This document shows positions 1-4,813 of a stretch of 5,437 nt of DNA, piece by piece. The position numbers and the translations under genes are program-made. The stretch covers positions 1-5,437 of the forward strand of contig JANXWU010000047.1 in NCBI GenBank assembly GCA_025350985.1. Reading direction: 5' to 3'. The DNA comes from Spartobacteria bacterium. Its GTDB lineage: Bacteria; Verrucomicrobiota; Verrucomicrobiia; Chthoniobacterales; Chthoniobacteraceae. The notes beneath the pieces are model-generated. The model searched no databases. It saw only the letters and a list, made by a program, of their open reading frames with translations, and was not told the origin of the DNA. Within the stretch, counting starts at the first letter, position 1. Every line of letters begins with the position of its first letter.

Positions 1-261
1 GAAGTATTCGACGGCGTTGTCGGGGAAGAATTGTTTGAACTCGGAGTAGAGCTGCGCGGCGAGCGTTTTGTTGTGCGAGATGACGAGCGTCGGGCGGTCG
101 AGGTTGCGGATGACGTTTGCCATCGTGAAAGTCTTCCCCGAGCCGGTGACGCCGAGCAGCGTCTGGTGGCGGTTGGCGGCGTCGAGCGATTTGGTCAGCT
201 TCGCGATCGCCTGTTCCTGGTCGCCTTTAGGTTGGTAGTCGGAGGAGAGCGCGAAGGGCAT
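1..261 (-). CDS. uvrB: UvrB, excinuclease ABC subunit B (N-terminal part; 3' end off window)
   Basis: UvrB is the damage-verifying helicase-like subunit of UvrABC nucleotide excision repair in the cytoplasm. Reading leftward from the ATG at 261, 87 residues are open to the window edge. They begin [19 protein letters not shown], followed by [19 protein letters not shown] at about residues 33-51, which is the UvrB Walker A/P-loop region. [17 protein letters not shown] and [14 protein letters not shown] follow, both hallmark UvrB blocks directly ahead of the damage-binding beta-hairpin, which lies off the edge. Full UvrB is usually about 660-700 residues, so most of the gene is missing. An in-frame ATG at 276 would add five residues (MLFSK), but it falls between the -35 and -10 elements of the promoter I propose, so 261 is preferred. 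No Shine-Dalgarno sequence precedes either start. One small oddity is Glu where the family usually has Pro after GDQ. The identification is firm; the exact start is less so. Confidence 0.96.
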   Translation of the reverse strand, partial: MPFALSSDYQPKGDQEQAIAKLTKSLDAANRHQTLLGVTGSGKTFTMANVIRNLDRPTLVISHNKTLAAQLYSEFKQFFPDNAVEYF

Positions 262-266
262 TTTGG

Positions 267-295
267 AAAATAACATCGCGCTGGCGAAGTGTCAT
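267..295 (-). promoter_or_regulatory. Candidate sigma70-type promoter for uvrB
   Basis: On the minus strand ATGACA (290-295; 5 of 6 matches to TTGACA) is separated by exactly 17 bp from TATTTT (267-272; 4 of 6 matches to TATAAT). Transcription would start about 6-7 bases beyond the -10 box, at or beside the A of the ATG at 261, giving a leaderless or nearly leaderless message. That fits the absence of a Shine-Dalgarno sequence. No LexA-type operator was seen. This is a consensus match by eye only. Confidence 0.45.
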
Positions 296-361
296 GGAGG
301 CGTGTCTTTCGCTGAATAACTTTTCACGCGCGGAGTCGAAGAGTGGCGCTTATCTTTCCAC

Positions 362-2053
362 ATGAAAAACCTCACGCGTCTTTTTCTGGCCGCCGCACTT
401 TTGCCGCTCGCGGCGTGCAATCCCAAAACCGCGACCGAAGCACCGAAAGCCGACCCGCAGGAGATTGAGCGGCGCGTGCAAGAACGCCTCGCCGAAGAGC
501 ATCGTCTCGAGCAAGAACGCAAGCTTCAGGACAAGGAGCAAACGCTGGCCGAGCGCGAGAAAAATCTGACCGAGCGCGAGCGGGAAACTGAACGTGCTCG
601 CACTGCGACGGAGGCGGCGGAAAGGGACGCTCGACGCACCGCGGAACTCCGCAAGGAGGAACAGCAACGCGAAACCCCGCGGGTCGCGGAGCGAGCACCA
701 GAGCCGGTTGCGGAGCATTCGTATGAACTTTTCTACCGCGAACTGGACGCGGACGGCGACTGGATCGAGACCGATCGCTACGGCTATGTGTGGCGTCCGA
801 ACATCGCCGTGCGCGAGGCGGGCTGGCGTCCTTATTCCGAAGGACACTGGGCGGATACGGACGACGGCTGGACGTGGGTTTCGAGCGAACGCTTCGGCTG
901 GGCGGTTTATCATTACGGTCGCTGGACGCGGCTGGCGCGCATCGGCTGGGCTTGGGTGCCGGGCGACGAGTGGGCGCCGGCGTGGGTTTCCTGGCGGCAT
1001 GGCGACGAGCATGTCGGCTGGGCGCCGCTGCCGCCTGAAGCGCATTTTCAGCACGCGCGCGGCTTTGGCTCCTCGGTCGAGTCGGAGTTTGGCATCGTCG
1101 CGGCGAGTTACCTTTTCGTCTCCATCGCCGATTTCTGCGCGCCACGCGTGCGGGACGTGATCATCGCGCCAGCGCAAAATGTCACGATCATCAACCGCAC
1201 GACGAACATCACCAACATCCGTTACAACAACACGACGATCATCAACCAAGGTCCGCGCGTGGACGTGATTGCGGCGCGCTCCCGGCAGCGGGTGCAGCGT
1301 TTGACCATCGTCAAAAATGCCGCCTCCAAACCCGCGCCCGCGGTGGTCAACGGCAATCAACTTGTGGTCGCGGCTCCCACTTTGCCGAAAAATACGGCCG
1401 TGCGGGCGACGCCGGCGCGCGTGGCGCAGCGGGTCACAGAGGTGCAGACGGAGGTGCAGACGGAGCATGCGCAGCCGGCGGCAACGAGCGGGCCCACGCC
1501 CCTGCCAGCGGCAACGGCGAATCCAACTGTCCCGAACGCCGCCTTGGCTGCGAAACAACAAGCCGAGGCGGAACGCAGGGCGCAGGCAGTTTCCGCCCGA
1601 CAGAAAGCCGAGGCCGATCACGCGGCCCAGGTACTTGAGGCAAAACAAAAAGCGGAAGCCGATCACAAAGCGCAGGCCATGGCGGCACAGCAAAGAGCGG
1701 AGGCCGATCAAAAAGCTCGCGAGGCGGCGGAACTGAAATTCAAGGCTGAACTGGAACAACAGAAAATGCGCGCGGAAGAGGCGAAGGCGCAACGCGCGCA
1801 GCACGAACAACTCGCCCAAAAAGCGCGGCTGGAGCAGGAAGCCGCGCGCCGTGAGGCCGCGATCGAACACCAGCGGGCGACCGAAGCGAAAATTGCGAAA
1901 CCGGTGGAGAAACCCGTGGCCAATCCGCAGGAGGAAATGCGTCGGGTTCCGCCTAATCCCCACGCAACCCCGGCTCCCGCGCCGGCCCCGCCGCAGCCGG
2001 GCAAGGGCAAAGTCAAAGGCCAGCCAGACGACGAAAAGAAGCCGCCGCAGTAA
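362..2053 (+). CDS. DUF6600-type lipoprotein with two coiled coils
   Basis: This 563-residue protein has no known reaction. The N-terminus is a lipoprotein signal peptide: K2 and R6, a hydrophobic stretch L7-L16, and lipobox L16-A17-A18-C19, so the mature protein should be lipid-anchored at Cys19 on the outer or inner membrane, facing the periplasm. Residues about 31-112 are Glu/Arg/Gln-rich and predicted coiled coil. Residues about 121-225 match the DUF6600 pattern as I remember it, with 14 tryptophans and repeated GW/GxW units (GWRPY, DDGWTWVS, FGWAVYHYGRW, GWAWVPG, WAPAWVSW, VGWAPLPP). Residues 273-296 are Asn/Thr/Ile-rich (NVTIINRTTNITNI and onward). Residues about 397-510 form a second charged, Ala-rich coiled coil that starts with four 15-residue repeats, and the end is Pro/Lys-rich. 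The ATG at 362 is required to include the signal peptide; only a weak purine stretch (about 338-347) lies upstream. Related proteins are plentiful in Verrucomicrobia. An envelope structural or peptidoglycan-interacting role is inference. Confidence 0.9.
   Translation: MKNLTRLFLAAALLPLAACNPKTATEAPKADPQEIERRVQERLAEEHRLEQERKLQDKEQTLAEREKNLTERERETERARTATEAAERDARRTAELRKEEQQRETPRVAERAPEPVAEHSYELFYRELDADGDWIETDRYGYVWRPNIAVREAGWRPYSEGHWADTDDGWTWVSSERFGWAVYHYGRWTRLARIGWAWVPGDEWAPAWVSWRHGDEHVGWAPLPPEAHFQHARGFGSSVESEFGIVAASYLFVSIADFCAPRVRDVIIAPAQNVTIINRTTNITNIRYNNTTIINQGPRVDVIAARSRQRVQRLTIVKNAASKPAPAVVNGNQLVVAAPTLPKNTAVRATPARVAQRVTEVQTEVQTEHAQPAATSGPTPLPAATANPTVPNAALAAKQQAEAERRAQAVSARQKAEADHAAQVLEAKQKAEADHKAQAMAAQQRAEADQKAREAAELKFKAELEQQKMRAEEAKAQRAQHEQLAQKARLEQEAARREAAIEHQRATEAKIAKPVEKPVANPQEEMRRVPPNPHATPAPAPAPPQPGKGKVKGQPDDEKKPPQ
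1550..1729 (+). repeat. Four 45-bp tandem repeats coding for 15-residue coiled-coil units
   Basis: Residues 397-456 of the lipoprotein read as four consecutive 15-residue units: AKQQAEAERRAQAVS, ARQKAEADHAAQVLE, AKQKAEADHKAQAMA and AQQRAEADQKAREAA. The core is A-K/R-Q-K/Q/R-AEA-D/E. The DNA copies are clearly related but diverged, notably around 'gccgaggccgatca' and 'gcggaagccgatca'. The array looks like old internal duplication kept by selection for an amphipathic helix rather than a young slippage tract. Its length may vary between strains. Confidence 0.8.
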
Positions 2054-2065
2054 AATTGCGCGCGG

Positions 2066-3316
2066 TTATTGCAGCCGTCCGAGCACGATACAGGAGTTGA
2101 TTCCACCGAAACCGAAGGCGTTGCTCATCACATAATCGAGCTTTTGCCGGCGTCCCTCGTTCGGCACGACATCGAGGTCGCAAGCCGGGTCGGGCGTTTG
2201 CAAATGCAGCGTCGGCGGGATGAAATCGTGCTCCAGTGCCAGCGCGCAAATCACAGCCTCGATCGCCCCCGTCGCCCCGAGCGGATGCGCCGTGTAGGCT
2301 TTCGTTCCGCTCACCGCCAGCTTTCGCGCGTGATCGCCAAAAACGGTTTTGATGCACGCAACCTCGTTGGAATCGTTGAGCTGGGTCGAGCTGGCGTGGG
2401 CGTTGATGTAATCGATTTTGTCCGGCGCGAGGTCCGCATCCGCGAGTGTGTCGCGCATGCACTCAACGACCGCTTCACCCGAAGGGAGGGGCGAGGTCAT
2501 GTGATATGCCTCGTTGTTGAGCGCGTAGCCAAGCACCTCCGCGTAAATCTTCGCGCCGCGATTTTTCGCGTGCTCCAGTTCTTCGACGACCAGCGACGCC
2601 GCGCCTTCGCCCATCACAAAACCGTCACGCTCGAGATCGAAAGGGCGGCAGGCGTGCGCGGGTTCGCCCGTCGATCGGCTCATCGTTTTGATGAAATCGA
2701 AAGCGCCGAAAGTAAGCGGGCTCAGCGGCGATTCGGCCGCGCCAGCGATCATCACCTCGGCCATGCCGTCGCGAATGTAGCGCAACGCTTCGCCGACGGA
2801 AACGGTGCCGCTGGCGCAGGAATTGGAGTTGGTGGTGCCGGGTCCGCGAAAGCCGCATTCAATCGCGATGTTCGAGTGCGCACTGCCGCCGAAGACTTGC
2901 AGCGCGAGCGTTTGGTTCACGCCGCGCGTGCCATTTTTCAAATAGCTCTGGTGCTCGGATTCCGCGTTGGCAATGCCGCCCAACGCCGTGCCAAAGCTCA
3001 CGCCGACGCGCGACTGCGGTTTCTCGCGCGACCACGTAAAGCCCGCGTCTTCGAGCGCCAGCAATGCCGACGCGACGGAGAATTGCGCGTAACGATCGAG
3101 GCGTTTCAGCCGATGCGGTGGAAAAAATTGCGCGGGATCCCAGTCGCGAATCTCGCCGCCGTTGTGCGCGCGAAAAGCGCTGGTGTCGAAACCGGTGATG
3201 CGAGTGATGCCGCTTTTCTGCGCGAGGATGCCGCGCCAGAAAGCTTCGCGTCCGGTGCCGATGCAGGTGATCGGGCCGAGACCGGTGATGACGGCGCGTT
3301 TTTGTTTGGAGTTCAT
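2066..3316 (-). CDS. FabF-like beta-ketoacyl-ACP synthase (KAS II family)
   Basis: This 416-residue condensing enzyme would carry out decarboxylative Claisen condensation of malonyl-ACP with an acyl chain in the cytoplasm. Length matches FabF (about 410). The N-terminal thiolase half starts with AVITGLGPITCIGTG at residues 8-22. The nucleophile is Cys167 in NSNSCASGTVSVGEA, and the catalytic histidines are His307 (YINAHASSTQLND) and His344 (TAHPLGATGAIEA). The conserved lysine is Lys339, and the gatekeeper loop FGFGGIN is at 401-407. DGFVMGEGAA is also present. All catalytic residues are intact, so it should be active and is not a chain-length factor. The NSNSCASG and FGFGGIN motifs differ from housekeeping FabF (TACATG, FGFGGTN), and no acpP or other fab gene adjoins it, so a paralog serving a specialised lipid or polyketide path is plausible; hence no gene symbol. 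No Shine-Dalgarno sequence is seen before the ATG. It lies downstream of a SRPBCC gene, past a palindromic repeat. Confidence 0.93.
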   Translation of the reverse strand: MNSKQKRAVITGLGPITCIGTGREAFWRGILAQKSGITRITGFDTSAFRAHNGGEIRDWDPAQFFPPHRLKRLDRYAQFSVASALLALEDAGFTWSREKPQSRVGVSFGTALGGIANAESEHQSYLKNGTRGVNQTLALQVFGGSAHSNIAIECGFRGPGTTNSNSCASGTVSVGEALRYIRDGMAEVMIAGAAESPLSPLTFGAFDFIKTMSRSTGEPAHACRPFDLERDGFVMGEGAASLVVEELEHAKNRGAKIYAEVLGYALNNEAYHMTSPLPSGEAVVECMRDTLADADLAPDKIDYINAHASSTQLNDSNEVACIKTVFGDHARKLAVSGTKAYTAHPLGATGAIEAVICALALEHDFIPPTLHLQTPDPACDLDVVPNEGRRQKLDYVMSNAFGFGGINSCIVLGRLQ

Positions 3317-3334
3317 GAATGGAAAAAGCGCGCT

Positions 3335-3471
3335 GTCATTCTGAGCGCAGCGCAGCGGAGTCGAAGAATCTCTTGAACCACATCTTCACGAACCGCTGCA
3401 CGGAGAAGTGCAAGAGATTCTTCGACTCCGTTCCGTTCGCCGTTGGCGAACTCCACTGCGCTCAGAATGAC
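3335..3471. repeat. Long interrupted palindrome of a dispersed-repeat type
   Basis: The left arm (3335-3375) and right arm (3411-3471) pair through two perfect blocks. One is 16 bp, 3335-3350 with 3456-3471 ('gtcattctgagcgcag' and its complement). The other is 20 bp, 3356-3375 with 3411-3430 ('cggagtcgaagaatctcttg' and its complement). A 35-bp loop lies between the arms. Between the paired blocks the left arm has 5 bp (3351-3355), while the right arm has 25 bp (3431-3455) containing its own small hairpin. From memory, similar motifs recur between genes in several bacterial phyla, so this is probably a dispersed palindromic element. It fills most of the 188-bp gap between the SRPBCC and ketosynthase genes. 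No protein gene is supported there, although translated frames give the familiar spurious 'CHSERS...RRIS' peptide. Confidence 0.88.
3436..3450. repeat. Small nested hairpin in the right arm of the palindrome
   Basis: The bases ttcgcc-gtt-ggcgaa form a perfect 6-bp stem with a 3-base loop. The stem lies in the 25-bp segment present only in the right arm of the larger palindrome. It would extrude as a side-branch if the long palindrome folds in RNA or DNA. Confidence 0.75.
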
Positions 3472-3484
3472 ACGCGGTTTTTTT
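3456..3484 (+). terminator. Possible terminator-like end of the palindrome (plus-strand T-run)
   Basis: On the plus strand the long stem is followed within a few bases by seven T residues (3478-3484), the layout of an intrinsic terminator. No plus-strand gene ends here, so it would only stop antisense transcription. On the minus strand, leaving the other side of the stem, there are five T residues (3322-3326 read in reverse) just before the ketosynthase ATG. These could weakly terminate or attenuate transcription coming from the SRPBCC gene. The function is inferred from layout only. Confidence 0.3.
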
Positions 3485-3504
3485 AAACTGAGCCATGACC
3501 TTTT

Positions 3505-3966
3505 TCACACCTTCGCGCTCGCTACATCGTTCGCGGTTTCCAAATGATGCTTCATCGCGCGCAACGTTTTGTTCGCGATGTTCTCGATGAAAAAGCCGCC
3601 GATGATTTTTTCGGCCAGCGGGGCCAGCGCGGGAATGCGGAACTTCAGGTCGTGCAAGATTTCCACGCGTACTCCCTCGGGCGTTTCGGTGAAGGTCCAC
3701 ACCACCTCCATGCCTTTGGTGAAGGCTCGCAGATGCCGGAAGCGGACTTCGACCGCCGCTCGGTCGATGATTTGCTCGCTCACCCAGGCAATGGGAATCC
3801 CGCTGCGTGTGGCCGCCATTTTCACCACGTTCCGCGCCGGCGATTTTTCGAGGTAATCGATGAAGCGGTAGTGCGGAAGGATTTTCGGCCAAAGTTCGAG
3901 ATTCGCGGCGGTCTCGAAAATCTGGTCGCGCGAGGCGCGGATGAGGATCGACGTGGCGGTGTGCAT
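3505..3966 (-). CDS. SRPBCC (polyketide cyclase/START-like fold) protein
   Basis: This 153-residue protein has the size and layout of the SRPBCC/Polyketide_cyc2/COQ10-RatA superfamily, a helix-grip fold with a deep hydrophobic ligand cavity. The visible pattern is a first strand and helix (TSILIRASRDQIFETAANLE, residues 5-24), then LWPKILPHYRFIDYLE (25-40), the characteristic Trp-Pro after helix 1. Beta strands follow: RNVVKMAATRSGIPIAWVSE (45-64), VEVRFRHL (72-79), MEVVWTFTETPEGVRVEILHD (86-106). A long C-terminal helix begins at about residue 115 (IGGFFIENIANKTLRAMKHHLE at 121-142). There is no signal peptide. The ATG at 3966 gives the usual N-terminus; no strong Shine-Dalgarno sequence is present. 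The gene lies 51 bp downstream of the reductase gene and upstream of a ketosynthase. Relatives include aromatase/cyclases of type II polyketide systems and lipid or quinone-binding proteins, so ligand binding or cyclisation is plausible but the substrate is unknown. Confidence 0.85.
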   Translation of the reverse strand: MHTATSILIRASRDQIFETAANLELWPKILPHYRFIDYLEKSPARNVVKMAATRSGIPIAWVSEQIIDRAAVEVRFRHLRAFTKGMEVVWTFTETPEGVRVEILHDLKFRIPALAPLAEKIIGGFFIENIANKTLRAMKHHLETANDVASAKV

Positions 3967-4017
3967 TGGGTCAGGCGGCCTTACTTCTACTCTTGAATCT
4001 AATCCGGGGCGCGAGCG

Positions 4018-4791
4018 TCATCGCACGACTTTGTAACGAAGAAAACATTCGCCGTCCGCCACTTCCATTTTCACCAGTTTGCACGAAATGGTTTGGGGCA
4101 AAAATGCACCGGCCAAACCGGTCAGTGTCGGCGCTTTTTCCCCACCGAAAATCGCTGGACACAGGGTGATGTAAATCTCGTCCACCAGATCGAGCGCCAG
4201 CAGGGAACGAAAGACTTCCGCGCCGCCCTCGCACACGAGTTTTTTCACCCGGTATGTTTTACGGAGTTCCGCCAGCATCGCCCGGAGATCGACGGCGTCA
4301 CCAGCCGTGAGGTGCAGAGTCGCGCGCGGGCTGAGTTCGTCGCGCAGCGCCTGCGGCATCCGCGTGGTGGAAAAAATAAGGATGGGAGAGAAGTCGCGCT
4401 GGAAGATTTTCAGCGAGGTTTTGATGCGCCCGGAATTGCTGAGAACGACGCGCATCGGATACGCCGTCTGCCCGCGTGCGACCCGTTGTTGACGCAGTGC
4501 TTCCGACGGCAAACCCATCGGCATGTCGTCCTTTTCGAGCGTGCCTTTTCCCACCAGCAGCGCGTCGGCCTGCGCGCGGATTTCGACGAGCCGGCGCTTG
4601 TCGCCTTTGGACGAAAACGTCGCTGGAGTGAGATTGCGCGTGGAGATTTTTCCATCCCAAGTGATCGCGAAATTCACGATGACCTTGGGCCGGCTCGGCT
4701 TGGTCGAGCGTTGCTTCGAGCGCGCCGCGCGCAGCGGTTGGGAGGATGCTGCCTTCACGTTTGGTGGGCGAAACTGCGGGCGGCTCTCCAA
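4018..4791 (-). CDS. Stand-alone RibD C-terminal-type reductase (dihydrofolate-reductase fold)
   Basis: This 257-residue protein carries the RibD_C reductase domain, which in riboflavin synthesis reduces the ribosyl-aminopyrimidine using NADPH. Motifs in order: KVIVNFAITWDGKIS (36-50), matching the family's 'SlDGKI' start; DKRRLVEIRAQADALLVGKGTLEKDD (64-89); MRVVLSNSGRI (113-123); and KLVCEGGAEVFRSLLALDLVDEIYITLCPAIFGGEKAPTL (184-223), the conserved EGG...LVDE...P..FGG block. The N-terminal deaminase domain of bacterial RibD, with its zinc-binding His/Cys motifs, is absent. The start is TTG at 4791: a stop codon lies two codons upstream, purine-rich GGGGTGGGTGAGAA precedes it, and no in-frame ATG exists before residue 90. 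A GTG at 4758 is the alternative. The first 35 residues are Arg/Lys/Ser/Pro-rich, probably disordered. It sits 22 bp after the membrane-protein gene and 51 bp before the SRPBCC gene. It could act in riboflavin synthesis or reduce another substrate; family certain, substrate not. Confidence 0.9.
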   Translation of the reverse strand: MESRPQFRPPNVKAASSQPLRAARSKQRSTKPSRPKVIVNFAITWDGKISTRNLTPATFSSKGDKRRLVEIRAQADALLVGKGTLEKDDMPMGLPSEALRQQRVARGQTAYPMRVVLSNSGRIKTSLKIFQRDFSPILIFSTTRMPQALRDELSPRATLHLTAGDAVDLRAMLAELRKTYRVKKLVCEGGAEVFRSLLALDLVDEIYITLCPAIFGGEKAPTLTGLAGAFLPQTISCKLVKMEVADGECFLRYKVVR

Positions 4792-4813
4792 TTCTCACCC
4801 ACCCCTGACTCCA

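Noticed and set aside
296..361. Plus-strand promoter for the lipoprotein gene
   Set aside because: A gaataa-like -10 at about 314-319 has no acceptable -35 at 16-18 bp, so I could not support a call.
350..1963. 537-residue minus-strand open frame antisense to the lipoprotein gene
   Set aside because: The translation is Arg/Leu/Phe-rich without domains. The plus strand has a signal peptide, lipobox and DUF6600 domain. It is a codon-use shadow.
2069..3376. 435-residue plus-strand open frame antisense to the ketosynthase gene
   Set aside because: It is Arg/Ala/Val-rich with no recognisable domain, mirrors a fully motif-supported gene on the other strand, and its end is read from the palindromic repeat. 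Long antisense frames are expected in GC-rich DNA.
3317..3504. Small RNA gene or tiny protein in the gap between the SRPBCC and ketosynthase genes
   Set aside because: The sequence is mostly the palindrome. No promoter or start with a ribosome site was found, and the peptides read from it are repeat translations.
3386..3892. 168-residue minus-strand frame overlapping the SRPBCC gene and the palindrome
   Set aside because: It is out of frame with the SRPBCC protein, and its C-terminus is the typical translated repeat (CHSERS...RRIS). No domain was recognised.
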